64,000 nt of DNA, from contig NZ_JAIVFP010000001.1 in assembly GCF_022760755.1 (NCBI RefSeq), forward strand, positions 3,638,001 to 3,702,000, in the 5' to 3' direction. Positions 1-8,009 of this stretch are shown here, in pieces. This DNA is from Candidatus Rhodoblastus alkanivorans. GTDB lineage: Bacteria; Pseudomonadota; Alphaproteobacteria; Rhizobiales; Beijerinckiaceae. The first letter of the stretch is position 1. Each line of letters starts with the position of its first letter. Both the position numbers and the translations under genes were made by a program. The notes beneath the pieces were generated by a model. The model searched no databases. It was not told where the DNA came from and saw nothing but the letters and a program-made list of their open reading frames with translations.

Positions 1-1
1 G

Positions 2-112
2 AATGGCTACACGCTGAACGCCGCCATCCATGGCTTCACGCCGACCACCATCAGCAACGTCGGGACGCCGATCAACACCACGTCCGTCACGGTGAACCCC
101 GCAGCCCAATAA
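2..112 (+). CDS. C-terminal end of an unidentified protein (partial)
   Basis: An open frame runs in from the left edge and ends at TAA 110-112, giving a 36-residue tail rich in Thr, Asn and Ser with short beta-like stretches. It is followed directly by a strong hairpin, which fits a real gene end. Such Thr/Asn-rich tails are common in secreted or surface beta-repeat proteins, but the fragment is too short to name a family. Confidence 0.45.
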   Translation, partial: NGYTLNAAIHGFTPTTISNVGTPINTTSVTVNPAAQ

Positions 113-116
113 GCGA

Positions 117-148
117 CCAGTTCCTCGTCGGCAAAGACGAGGAACTGG
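117..148 (+). terminator. Perfect hairpin after the partial gene
   Basis: A 13-bp perfect stem (117-129 with 136-148) and a 6-nt loop begin 4 nt after the stop codon of the partial gene. There is no clear T-run, so it may act as a 3' stability hairpin or weak terminator. Confidence 0.6.
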
Positions 149-341
149 CCTTCGCCGATGAGGCGAAATCACACATCGCTGTCCGCGATTTTCGGAATTA
201 TATCCGCTAATTTAAATTTTGCCGCCTGCCCCATGAATGGCGGGGTTCTCGATCGCGCCCGGATAAATCCGGATGGCCCTTCCATTCCTTCCGCCCGCTT
301 CGCTGATCAATCTTATCCTGTCTTTCCGACTGAAAGACTGG

Positions 342-383
342 CTTGGGTTTGGGTTTGGGTTTGGGCTTGGGCTTGGGCTTGGG
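342..383. repeat. Seven-copy hexanucleotide tandem repeat (YTTGGG)7
   Basis: Seven consecutive 6-bp units, CTTGGG or TTTGGG, lie in an intergenic stretch. On the minus strand they would read Lys-Pro repeats in a short open frame (207-443), which otherwise shows no gene-like features. The G-rich strand resembles telomere-type repeats and could vary in copy number by slippage. Confidence 0.85.
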
Positions 384-529
384 CGCAGCCGCGCCGCGTG
401 AGGCCATTCCCGATTCGCCGGCGCCGCTTATATCGCGCTTCAATTAAATGTTAAAATTTAACGCTTGATTAATTAAATCCGCTCTGGTTAATTATTTAAA
501 TCAGCAACCGCACGCCATCGGTTTCGACG

Positions 530-1996
530 ATGAACGCTCATAATCGCATGATCGTCGCTGCGCGCGCGGAAAGCGCCGCGCCACGCGACGCTCCGCACCC
601 GCGTAAACGGCGGAAATGGCCGATTCGGCATCAGGCGGTCGCGCCGCTGGTCGCCTTGGCCGATGTCGCCGCGATCCTCGTCGCGAGCGTTCTGGCCGCT
701 CTGGCCGCACCGATCGAAAGCGGCGTCGTCGATTTTGGCAAAGCGCTCGGATCGACCATTCTGGTCTCGGCGCTTTTCGTTTCGCTGCAGCAAATTCGCG
801 ACAAATATCGCCCGGCCGAACTCCTCGCGCTCCGCAATCAGCTGCGCGCCGTCGCTCTCGCCTGGGCGTCGGTCTTCATCCTGCTCGCCGCCGTCGTCGC
901 AGCATCCGATATCGGCGGCCATATGCCTCGCGGCGCCGGCCTGTTCGCCGCCCTCAGCCTCTTCATGCTGACCGCGGTCCGCATCCTCGCCAAGCGCCTG
1001 CTCGCGATCGGGATCGGCGGTCGCAGGTTCGCCGGCCACAAGGCCCTCCTGCTCACCGACCAGCCAAAGCGATCAGCGGTCGATTCCGATCAGACGCTTG
1101 CAACCCTTGGCTTTTCGGTGGCGCAGAGCTTCGTTTTGCCGCCGCCGGACGCCGGCTCAGGCGAACGGAAACGGTTCAGCGCCCGGGTGATCGACTATGT
1201 CCAGGGGTCCGACGTCGAAGAAATTGTCATCGACGCGGATCCCAAGAGCTGGCGTCAATTGCGCTCTTTCCTGGGAGATCTGAGGGTTCTGCCACTCCCC
1301 ATCCTGTTTGTTCCCATTGGCGCCCCCGCGGACTTTTTCAGGCGTCCGACCCGCGACCTCGGCGGCGCCCTATGCGTCGAGCTTCAGCCCAGCCCACTCG
1401 CCGAAGCCGAACATGCGGCAAAACGCGCCCTCGATCTCATCGGCGCCGGGCTCGCGCTGGTTCTGCTCGCGCCCTTGCTGGTCGCCGCGGCGATCGCGAT
1501 CAAGCTGGATTCGCCGGGACCGGTTCTTTTCCGGCAACAGCGTTGCGGCTTCAACGGCCGTAGCTTCACCATCCGGAAATTCCGGACCATGTCGGTGCTC
1601 GAAGACGGCCCGACTGTGGTTCAGGCGCGTCAGGACGATCAAAGGGTGACCCGCGTCGGAAAATGGCTGCGCCGGACCAGCATCGACGAGTTGCCGCAAT
1701 TGTTCAACGTGATCGGCGGCAGCATGTGCCTCGTCGGACCGCGCCCTCACGCCCTTGCGCATGACAATGAGTTCGACAAGCTCGTACGCAATTACGCCTT
1801 CCGGCGTCGCGTCAAACCCGGCCTGACCGGCTGGGCGCAGATACACGGTTGCCGCGGACCAACCCCGAACGCCGCGGCGGTAGAACGGCGGGTCGAATAC
1901 GACCTGTGGTATGTCGATAATTGGAGCCTGCGGCTGGACATGGTCATTCTGCTGAAGACTCCATTCGAGCTGCTGCGCGGCCGCAATGCGTTTTGA
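530..1996 (+). CDS. Polyprenyl glycosyl-1-phosphate transferase (exopolysaccharide initiation)
   Basis: This 488-residue inner-membrane protein should transfer a hexose-1-phosphate to undecaprenyl phosphate, the first step of exopolysaccharide or O-antigen building. Hydrophobic segments fill roughly residues 35-60, 130-155 and 300-325. The C-terminal catalytic domain has the family motifs KFRTM (about 350), a [11 protein letters not shown] stretch (about 385), GPRP (about 403) and [10 protein letters not shown] (about 431). The size and N-terminal membrane region match the WbaP/WcaJ-type long form rather than the short ExoY form. No other polysaccharide genes are visible next to it, so the sugar and polymer cannot be inferred. 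Confidence 0.88.
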   Translation: MNAHNRMIVAARAESAAPRDAPHPRKRRKWPIRHQAVAPLVALADVAAILVASVLAALAAPIESGVVDFGKALGSTILVSALFVSLQQIRDKYRPAELLALRNQLRAVALAWASVFILLAAVVAASDIGGHMPRGAGLFAALSLFMLTAVRILAKRLLAIGIGGRRFAGHKALLLTDQPKRSAVDSDQTLATLGFSVAQSFVLPPPDAGSGERKRFSARVIDYVQGSDVEEIVIDADPKSWRQLRSFLGDLRVLPLPILFVPIGAPADFFRRPTRDLGGALCVELQPSPLAEAEHAAKRALDLIGAGLALVLLAPLLVAAAIAIKLDSPGPVLFRQQRCGFNGRSFTIRKFRTMSVLEDGPTVVQARQDDQRVTRVGKWLRRTSIDELPQLFNVIGGSMCLVGPRPHALAHDNEFDKLVRNYAFRRRVKPGLTGWAQIHGCRGPTPNAAAVERRVEYDLWYVDNWSLRLDMVILLKTPFELLRGRNAF

Positions 1997-1997
1997 A

Positions 1998-2405
1998 TCA
2001 AGCGCTCCGCTCGATGGAGCCGTCGGGCGGCGCCGGCGAAGCCGGATTGAATTTCAGGTCGCCCGGGTCCTTGATGCGGAAATCTTCGATGTCATGGCCC
2101 GACGCCATGGCGAGGACGACCCAGCGCGGCCGCTTGCCGCGCCCCGACCATGTTTCGAACGTCTCGGGATTGCGATATTGAGGCACGACCTTCGGATATT
2201 TCCGGCGCGGCTTCGCCTCCGGCGCGAAACGCGGCGGGGTACCATTGACGACCATGTCCGCGCCGCGGCTGAGGATTGCGAGACGCTTCTCCAGCTCGCG
2301 CTTCTCCTCCAAAATCCGCGCCGACAGAATCGCGCTGACTTCCTCGTGGAGCGACCATAGCTCGTCCACGGTCATTGAATTAAAATCGACTTTGTTCCCA
2401 ACCAT
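1998..2405 (-). CDS. H-NS family nucleoid-associated DNA-binding protein
   Basis: This 135-residue protein has an N-terminal coiled-coil-like oligomerization region (residues about 10-50, charged and Leu-rich) and the C-terminal H-NS DNA-binding signature: KYPKV, YRNP, then TWSGRGKRPRW. H-NS proteins bind curved AT-rich DNA and silence transcription. It converges on the glycosyl-transferase gene, ending one base past that gene's stop. A paralog on the plus strand lies about 0.9 kb away (3277-3642). The family is clear; its regulon is not. Confidence 0.88.
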   Translation of the reverse strand: MVGNKVDFNSMTVDELWSLHEEVSAILSARILEEKRELEKRLAILSRGADMVVNGTPPRFAPEAKPRRKYPKVVPQYRNPETFETWSGRGKRPRWVVLAMASGHDIEDFRIKDPGDLKFNPASPAPPDGSIERSA

Positions 2406-3276
2406 AGCGCCGGTTTCCCGCCATAACGCCGCTTGCGAATCGACATTTTATGATCTCCAATTATATCGTCGGATCGATGATCTCCACAAGCGCCAACTAG
2501 GTATTTTCCGCAGGTTATGCCAAACAGGCGATCAAGTGACGGAAATATGACCGAAAATCCGGAGCGAAACCGTCCCGAGCGGCCTTTTGGTCCGGCCGGA
2601 CGACAAAGGCACATATGGCGCAGAATTTCGCAGGTTATCCTGAGGATTCCGAATCTCTTTGATTAAACTAGATAAAATTTATCGAATTCGGCGCTGCCAT
2701 GGGCGCGCGCCGAGTGGGCAGGCGCCCCAGCCCGCAATCAGAAAAATAATAAGCAAGAAACATGCCGAACGCCGGAGATTCGCCGCCCCGCCGGACAAAC
2801 CGCCGGACAAGCGGTCGCCCTTCGACGCCCGCTGAAGCCTGGAACGCAGGGCCTGGCGCGTCACACGGCCGCTTCGCCGGACAGAGCCGCCCGCAGCCGC
2901 GACGCCGAAACCGAAGCCGGCAAATCAGCAGGATGCAGGTCTGTTATTTATTTATTAATTCCCGCCTGGCAATTTAATAATTAACTCTTGACATAATAAA
3001 TTAAATGTCGTTTTATAAATCCCCACGATTGAAATTGGCTTACCGCACACAGTTGAAGCGTTCCGTTCGGGAAACAATTTCGGTCATGTGGCAGAAACGC
3101 GAACACCGCGCGTCTTTGCGCAGTACGGTCATTAGAGACTGCGCAAAGACGAAGGCGTTCGACAATCAACCGAAACTCGGCGTCCAATACCGGCGGGCGC
3201 TCGCGGAGTGGATGCGGCGCCGCGGCGTTTCCGCGCCGAATGTTGGCGTAACCTGTCGGAAAATCGCGAGAGCACG
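2406..3276. other. Gene-free stretch between two H-NS paralogs
   Basis: About 870 bp without a credible gene, locally richer in A+T than the neighbourhood (notably 2640-2690 and 2940-3030). It holds the promoter regions of both divergently oriented H-NS genes. AT-rich DNA next to H-NS genes fits autoregulation, but I see no defined operator. Confidence 0.5.
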
Positions 3277-3642
3277 ATGCGCAGACAGGATCTCGAGACA
3301 ATGGACTTCGAAGAACTCTGGATTTTACACGAAGAGCTCACGAAGGTCCTGGTCGAGAAGATCAAGACCGAAAAGGTTCAGCTGGAAAGGCGCCTCGCCC
3401 AACTCAGCCAGAGGCGTGGCGATATCGGCGGCGCGACCGGCATGGCGGCGCCGCGTAAATATCCGAAGGTAAAGCCGAAATATCGCAATCCCGCAGCACC
3501 AAACGAGACATGGTCGGGACGGGGCAAGCATCCGCGGTGGCTTGCCGCGGCGCTGAAGGCGGGTCACAGGATCGAAGAGTTCAAAATCGAGGGAGCAGAA
3601 GACTCGCTGGCCGGCGAGAAGACAGGCGGAAAGCGCAGCTAA
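3277..3642 (+). CDS. H-NS family nucleoid-associated DNA-binding protein (second paralog)
   Basis: From ATG 3277 this is a 121-residue protein with an N-terminal helical, charged region (FEELWILHEEL and on) and the C-terminal signature KYPKV, YRNP, ETWSGRGKHPRW. It aligns throughout with the protein at 1998-2405, so the two are local paralogs in opposite orientation. A longer open frame starts at 3208, but its extra 23 residues are unlike the family, so the internal ATG is preferred. Heteromeric H-NS complexes are known in other bacteria; whether these two interact is unknown. Confidence 0.87.
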   Translation: MRRQDLETMDFEELWILHEELTKVLVEKIKTEKVQLERRLAQLSQRRGDIGGATGMAAPRKYPKVKPKYRNPAAPNETWSGRGKHPRWLAAALKAGHRIEEFKIEGAEDSLAGEKTGGKRS

Positions 3643-3645
3643 AAA

Positions 3646-3668
3646 GCCGGCCCCTCAATGAGGCCGGC
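3646..3668. terminator. GC-rich hairpin between convergent genes
   Basis: A 7-bp GCCGGCC/GGCCGGC stem follows the H-NS stop codon and overlaps the end of the convergent small gene. An A-run before it gives a T-run on the minus strand, so it may serve both directions. Confidence 0.6.
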
Positions 3669-3915
3669 GGAAACGATCGGGCGCGGCGCCGCACGGGCTT
3701 GACCGCCCAATCTTGACGTCCTTTTCGAGCCGCCTACGAATTCCAGAGATTTCGCTGAGCAGAACATTGCAGAGCTGGATCCGCCGCACCAAAGCCGCGG
3801 GCGTAGCCGATCCGTCTCCTAAATAATGCAAGCGAAAATGGGCGTTCCTGATCGTGTTTAATGAACGACCGACAGAATCCCTACCCATTCCATCCGAAAT
3901 GTCTATGTGTTTCAT
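3655..3915 (-). CDS. Small hypothetical protein
   Basis: Start ATG 3915 is preferred because a run of Gs ending in GGGGAG sits just upstream; the product is 86 residues. A longer frame reaches 3966 but without such a site. It is predicted mostly helical (TIRNAHFRLHYLGDG, then an Arg-rich stretch ending EKDVKIG), with no signal peptide or membrane segment. It is convergent with the second H-NS gene. I do not recognise the family and propose no function. Confidence 0.45.
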   Translation of the reverse strand: MKHIDISDGMGRDSVGRSLNTIRNAHFRLHYLGDGSATPAALVRRIQLCNVLLSEISGIRRRLEKDVKIGRSSPCGAAPDRFRRPH

Positions 3916-4518
3916 CTTACTCCCCCCCAACAACAATCCAAGCCCCGATGCAAAGATATTTTTCACATGGCCTGACCAGCTAGTGATTTTTATTTTAACT
4001 CTAACCTATTTTACTAGCTACGCTATACATCGCAGTAAAAGTAAGGATAAATTTTCGTCTCGAAACCATGTTCCACCGACAGCTTGCATCGTCAAGGTTA
4101 TCGCACGGCCGCCTCACTTGGTGCAATGCAAACAGTTTACGTAATTTTACGGTCACATGAAAAAACGGCCTGCTGAGCTGGAGCTGCAAGCGTTTTCATT
4201 TGTGCGCGCCGACATGGCGGGACACCGCCACTCGATATTTCAACGACACCCTGCTGGTTACACCGGAGTTCCCACGGATGCCGCGAACCCCGCCGAAGGA
4301 GAATTTCTTTCGCCCGCCTTCAAACGTAAGCTTTCAATGCGGCAGACGTTTAAGTCAAAACGATCTAGTCAGCGGTACGGCGTCGTAATAATGCGTAGCG
4401 GATTCTACGGATTGCTCAGAACGTGACTTTCTTTATTAACTTACCTGACCGCGACGGCGCCAAAGCGCAAACAGAACGACGGCGCGTCGTCCGGGCGGTT
4501 GAAACGGGGGAGGACAGA
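3916..4518. other. AT-rich gene-poor stretch
   Basis: About 600 bp, clearly lower in G+C than the window average around 3990-4080 and 4310-4440. Short open frames occur on both strands, but none has a convincing ribosome site, codon bias or family resemblance. I see no repeat or RNA gene in it. Confidence 0.5.
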
Positions 4519-4848
4519 ATGTTGCACGCGTTTCAAAATCTCGCCCAAAGCCCGCTTCGGGGAGCGGTGGCGAACAGCGCGGGAAATCTCGTTCAGGCGA
4601 TGATCGACCAAGCCCGGAAACCCCGCGCCATCGTTTCGGCGATTGCGGAAGGCGTTTTGAATGCAACCCCATCCGAGGCTTTCAACAGCCGGGCGACGCG
4701 GGATGCGGCCTTCCCACCTGCGCGCGAACGCCAATATAAAGACGGTTTGAAACCGGCGCCGGGCGTCAAGATCCCACAGGCAATGGCCAAGCCAAGCGCG
4801 CGCCATGCGTGCATGAGCGCATCCGGCTGGGTCGGCAGCGCCCTCTAG
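4519..4848 (+). CDS. Hypothetical protein, weakly supported
   Basis: ATG 4519 has a strong GGGGGAGGAC site 5 nt upstream and opens a 109-residue frame (start residues MLHAFQNLAQ). The protein is Ala-rich, with a helical first half and a Pro/Lys-rich second half, without membrane or secretion signals. A shadow frame on the minus strand (4441-4806) has a similar length, so coding status is uncertain; the ribosome site is the main support. Confidence 0.35.
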   Translation: MLHAFQNLAQSPLRGAVANSAGNLVQAMIDQARKPRAIVSAIAEGVLNATPSEAFNSRATRDAAFPPARERQYKDGLKPAPGVKIPQAMAKPSARHACMSASGWVGSAL

Positions 4849-4906
4849 CTGGCCCTGGTTTCCGGCCGCACAACCCGATCTTCCACGAACAAAATTGAGT
4901 TCGTCA

Positions 4907-5122
4907 ATGGCGCGCTATAGTTTTCTGCTGCGTAAGATCGACGGCGCCACCGTCTTCAAACGCACCATGGATTGCGAGGACGTCGCCGACGCCTGGCAGG
5001 CGATCGGAGAAATCGCGCGGCAGACCGACCCTGAAGCGGGCGAGAGCATTATCGTCAGGGACGAGCGCGGCGAACTTGTCGTTTTCGTGGGGATAGCCTC
5101 GGCGCGCGTCCTTGCCGCCTGA
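4907..5122 (+). CDS. Small DUF6894-like protein
   Basis: A 71-residue protein beginning MARYSFLLRKIDG. The opening aromatic beta-strand, the acidic DCEDVADAWQAIGEIARQ helix and the closing ERGELVVFVGIASARVL strand resemble the small DUF6894 proteins common in Rhizobiales. The function of this family is not known. A TTG start 12 nt upstream is possible, but ATG 4907 matches the usual MxRY/F start of the family. Identification is by pattern memory, not a search. Confidence 0.6.
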   Translation: MARYSFLLRKIDGATVFKRTMDCEDVADAWQAIGEIARQTDPEAGESIIVRDERGELVVFVGIASARVLAA

Positions 5123-5255
5123 AACGCTTTCGCGACGATGGCGACGCCACGCCAACGCCAGCCGCGGGCGAGCGAGACAAACTCAAGCGGAACAAAAAGG
5201 CGCGCCGCGCGTCCTATCCGGAAATGGCCAACGTCGGACCAGGCATGCGCGCAAA

Positions 5256-5978
5256 ATGATGAAAGTTTTTGTCCGAACCCGCGAAAAGGCGTTGGCGCCG
5301 CGGCGGACCAGGCTCGAAATCCCCGGCTGGGCGGGCGAACGAACGCCTCGCGGCGAGGGCGCGCGCGAGCAGCCTTGGCATTGCGCCCTTTTCTCCGAGG
5401 GTGCTCAATATGGAATCGAGCTGTTTTATCCTTACAGAAATGAATTGCGGGTCGAAACCCGCGACGGCCGGTTGCACCTGGAGGGCGATTTCGGCCCCTG
5501 CCCCGAAGAAGGCCTGCAATGGCCGCCATTCCGCGATTTCGGCGGGAATTACTACACCTATCAAATCCTGCTCGACCTGAAAGTCCCCCCGGGCTTTGCG
5601 CTGCGCATCGAGCCGCATCCACGCTTTTACACCGACCGCACTGACACCTGCCCCATTGCTGTGCAGGCGCTCATCCGGCGCTGGTGGCCGATGATGTTTT
5701 TCTGCGTGTTCAAATCGCCGGCGGAGGGACGCGTTCATATTTTTCGTCCAGGCGAACCTTTCGCGCAAATCCTGGTCATTCCCGAGGAAGCGCCGTTCGA
5801 CCTGGAGGAAATGGCGCCCGAGGAAGCGGCCGAGCGCGAATTGCAGGCGCGCCGCATTCACGCCAATCGCGACCGGCTGAGCGGGGACTCGCGTTGGGTT
5901 TCGCAGACCGACACCGTCTTCGACGGCACTTATCGCCAGATGTTGCGCGCCGCAAAAACCCTCGCCAAAGACAAGTGA
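5256..5978 (+). CDS. Uncharacterised protein, possibly DUF6065
   Basis: From ATG 5256 the protein is 240 residues and cytosolic in character. Recognisable stretches are IELFYPYRNEL, WPPFRDFGGNYYTYQI, RRWWPMMFFCVFKSP and HIFRPGEPFAQILVIP, followed by an acidic helix (FDLEEMAPEEAAERELQ) and a C-terminal DGTYRQMLRAAKTL helix. These recall the DUF6065 family, whose role is unknown; the assignment is tentative. The open frame extends upstream to 5112, but that part is Arg-rich and looks like frame noise. A hairpin terminator follows immediately. Confidence 0.65.
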   Translation: MMKVFVRTREKALAPRRTRLEIPGWAGERTPRGEGAREQPWHCALFSEGAQYGIELFYPYRNELRVETRDGRLHLEGDFGPCPEEGLQWPPFRDFGGNYYTYQILLDLKVPPGFALRIEPHPRFYTDRTDTCPIAVQALIRRWWPMMFFCVFKSPAEGRVHIFRPGEPFAQILVIPEEAPFDLEEMAPEEAAERELQARRIHANRDRLSGDSRWVSQTDTVFDGTYRQMLRAAKTLAKDK

Positions 5979-5979
5979 A

Positions 5980-6001
5980 AAGCCGGCCATGGGGCCGGCT
6001 T
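5980..6001. terminator. Bidirectional hairpin terminator
   Basis: A 9-bp stem (5980-5988 with 5993-6001, AAGCCGGCC/GGCCGGCTT) with an ATGG loop lies between two convergent genes. A-runs before and T-rich bases after suit both directions. Confidence 0.75.
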
Positions 6002-6005
6002 CTCG

Positions 6006-6335
6006 TCACCAATAGTTGTGATGGTGATGATGGTGGTGGTGATGGTGATGGTGACGCCAGAAGGGGAGCGGATAGGGGTAATAGCGCCGCCAATGGTGAT
6101 GATGATGGTGGTGGTGATGGTTGTAATATTGCACGAGTTGGACCTTCCCACGCGCGGCCCCACCCACGGCGCGCGGCGCTGAATCGATCGCGGCCAGCTT
6201 TTCCTGCGCATTCGGAATCGGCTGCAACAGTTCCGCGAAGGAATAGGCTTCAAGCGCCTGCGCCGGAGCGGCCGGCGCGGCGCCGACGATGGCAAGCGCG
6301 GCGGCGCCGGCGAGAAGAGGAAGTTTTTCGGACAT
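6006..6335 (-). CDS. Secreted poly-histidine protein, possible metal binder
   Basis: ATG 6335 lies 9 nt after GGAG; the product is 109 residues. Residues 1-28 look like a signal peptide (MSEKLPLLAG, Ala-rich hydrophobic core, APAQA cleavage region). The mature part has a helical stretch, then two uninterrupted His runs of 9 and 12 separated by a Tyr/Pro/Trp-rich segment, ending HNYW. Poly-His tracts bind Ni, Zn, Co or Cu, so a periplasmic metal buffer or chaperone is plausible but inferred. No metal transporter is adjacent. Confidence 0.65.
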   Translation of the reverse strand: MSEKLPLLAGAAALAIVGAAPAAPAQALEAYSFAELLQPIPNAQEKLAAIDSAPRAVGGAARGKVQLVQYYNHHHHHHHHHWRRYYPYPLPFWRHHHHHHHHHHHHNYW

Positions 6336-6472
6336 GGGCATTTTCTCCAATAGTCCAAGCCGGCTCCTGCCGAAGCCGGCGAGAGCTGACGAAGAGCCAA
6401 CGTCGCCCGCGCTAATATGTTCCGCGTCGAATTTGCCCGAGTCTTTCCGTAACGCGCGTTGATGAAAGGAAA

Positions 6473-6504
6473 ATCCCGCGCGCCGCGTTAACGGCGCGCG
6501 GGAT
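6473..6504 (-). terminator. Strong hairpin terminator for the SHOCT gene
   Basis: A perfect 13-bp stem (6473-6485 with 6492-6504) and 6-nt loop lies 30 nt past the stop of the minus-strand gene ending at 6535. It is followed on that strand by TTTTCCTTT. Confidence 0.8.
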
Positions 6505-6534
6505 CATGGCGCGGGGCGAAGAACAGGGCTTGAA

Positions 6535-6915
6535 TCAATCAACCATCCGGGCGCGCAGCCGGGCATATTCCTCGTCCGTGATTGTCTTGGATTCTTTGAG
6601 CTTTTCGAGCTTGGCCAGTTCGTCGGCGACGCTGAAGCCGGCGAAACGGCGCATATCGTCGCGCGCATGCTTGGCGTCCTGCAGGCGGCGCTCAGCCATG
6701 CCGCGCCCCTGGAAGATCAGATAGGCGAGCACGCCGAGATAGGGCACGAAGATCAGAACGACGATCCAGACCGCCTTGATCCAGCCCGAAACATCGTGAC
6801 GGCGGAACAAATCGCTGATCACATTGATCAGAATCCAGATCCACATGATGAAAAGAAAGATCGTGATGGCGTCCGCCAGAAAATTCCAAAAATTGAAGCC
6901 GCCGTCGAACAACAT
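6535..6915 (-). CDS. Membrane protein with PLDc_N-type segment and SHOCT domain
   Basis: This 126-residue protein has two transmembrane helices (about 10-32 and 45-68), with the PLDc_N-like pattern WILINVISDLFRR and VWIVVLIFVPYLGVLAYLI. A soluble tail ends in a SHOCT motif (KLEKLKESKTITDEEYARLRARM). SHOCT domains are short oligomerization or membrane-associated modules; the protein's function is unknown. It is transcribed alone on the minus strand and followed by a strong hairpin. Confidence 0.78.
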   Translation of the reverse strand: MLFDGGFNFWNFLADAITIFLFIMWIWILINVISDLFRRHDVSGWIKAVWIVVLIFVPYLGVLAYLIFQGRGMAERRLQDAKHARDDMRRFAGFSVADELAKLEKLKESKTITDEEYARLRARMVD

Positions 6916-7139
6916 GATCGAACTCCCAGGATCGCTTGAAATTTAAGATCACTTTAACTTTAATGTTCTCATTGCCGCTGTCACGATCAGCAGCAAGTAT
7001 GCACGAAGTTCTTCACTCAATAGCCTAGCTAGCGCCGACGAGCAAGCCGAACTGACGCCATCGCGCCGCGCGGGCGCGCCTTAATTAAGCCTTTACCATG
7101 TGGCTTCAAAACTGGTGCGATAGTCGGGATCGGAGAGCC

Positions 7140-8006
7140 ATGGGATATTTGCATCCGCCGCCGGGCAATGCGCCGGTCGTCGTGATCAAGGACGTCGGCG
7201 GCGACGTCCGGCAATATGCCGCCCAGACCAATGCTTATATTCGCAGCGGCCGCGAGGTGCGCCTGCACGAATGCCGCTCGGCCTGCACCCTGGCGTTGGC
7301 CGTGCCCAATGTCTGCGTCTATCCGAACAGCCTCCTGCGGTTCCACAAGGCTTATAATCCGATCACGAAAGCGACCAACGACTGGGTTTCCGACGCGATG
7401 ATGGTGGCCTATCCGCCGGCAGTGCGCGCGCGGCTCGGCATCCTCAACCGCCAATATAAGACGCTGACGGGCTCCGAGTTGATCCGGCTCGGCGTGCGCG
7501 ACTGCAACGCGCCGGCGAGCCCGGGGATCATGGTCGCGCGGGCGAGCGCCCGGCCGGTTGGCCCGCGAAATCCCCTCTCCAACGCCTTCGCCGCGCTGAC
7601 CGTCGGCTTTAGCGCGCCCGATATTCCCGTTTACCACGGATATGGCGCGCCGGTCCGGGTCGCGCGCGTCAAAATCCCGCCCGCCCAAGACCAGCGCGCC
7701 CAAGACCAGCCCGCTGAAGCCGGGCCCGTCCCGGCGTCCCAAGGCGACGCGACCGCGACATCGCCCGCGACCGCGCCAAGCATGGAAGCGCCCCTCCCGC
7801 CGCCCCGTCCGCTGGAACTGGCCGGCCTGCCCGATCCTGCGGCCGCGCCCCCGGAAGCGGCTCCGCCCGTCCCCGCGCCGCCCGATCGTCCGCCTGCTCC
7901 GCGGACCCGGTTTTCCGCCTGGACCGCCCAGATCCGCGGCTCGGCGCCGGTTCTGGCATCGGCGCGCTTTACGCCCTTTCCCTATCGCCTGACTGGCGAC
8001 GGCTGA
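7140..8006 (+). CDS. ClpP-like (COG3904-type) protein with proline-rich tail
   Basis: The product is 288 residues from ATG 7140 (GGAGAG just upstream); an in-frame ATG at 7098 adds 14 residues. The N-terminal part has the crotonase/ClpP-like pattern of COG3904 proteins: a GGDVRQYA turn, CRSACTLAL with a candidate nucleophilic Ser, and LLRFHKAYN with a candidate His. From about residue 190 it is Pro/Ala-rich and low in complexity. Relatives usually begin with a signal peptide and an extra beta-strand, which are not visible here, so the N-terminus may be shortened. Activity is not established. Confidence 0.6.
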   Translation: MGYLHPPPGNAPVVVIKDVGGDVRQYAAQTNAYIRSGREVRLHECRSACTLALAVPNVCVYPNSLLRFHKAYNPITKATNDWVSDAMMVAYPPAVRARLGILNRQYKTLTGSELIRLGVRDCNAPASPGIMVARASARPVGPRNPLSNAFAALTVGFSAPDIPVYHGYGAPVRVARVKIPPAQDQRAQDQPAEAGPVPASQGDATATSPATAPSMEAPLPPPRPLELAGLPDPAAAPPEAAPPVPAPPDRPPAPRTRFSAWTAQIRGSAPVLASARFTPFPYRLTGDG

Positions 8007-8009
8007 TCT

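Noticed and set aside
207-443. Minus-strand open frame with Lys-Pro repeats
   Set aside because: Exists only because of the hexamer tandem repeat; no ribosome site or other domain, and the plus-strand frame over it is equally poor.
4157-4426. Open frame of 89 codons on the plus strand
   Set aside because: Lies in an AT-rich stretch, no family resemblance, no good ribosome site; overlaps another frame of the same length.
4441-4806. Minus-strand frame opposite the weak hypothetical gene
   Set aside because: Resembles a shadow of the plus-strand frame; Arg/Pro-rich and without a ribosome site.
7029-7742. 237-codon minus-strand frame
   Set aside because: Antisense to the ClpP-like protein gene, whose conserved serine and histidine motifs show the real frame.
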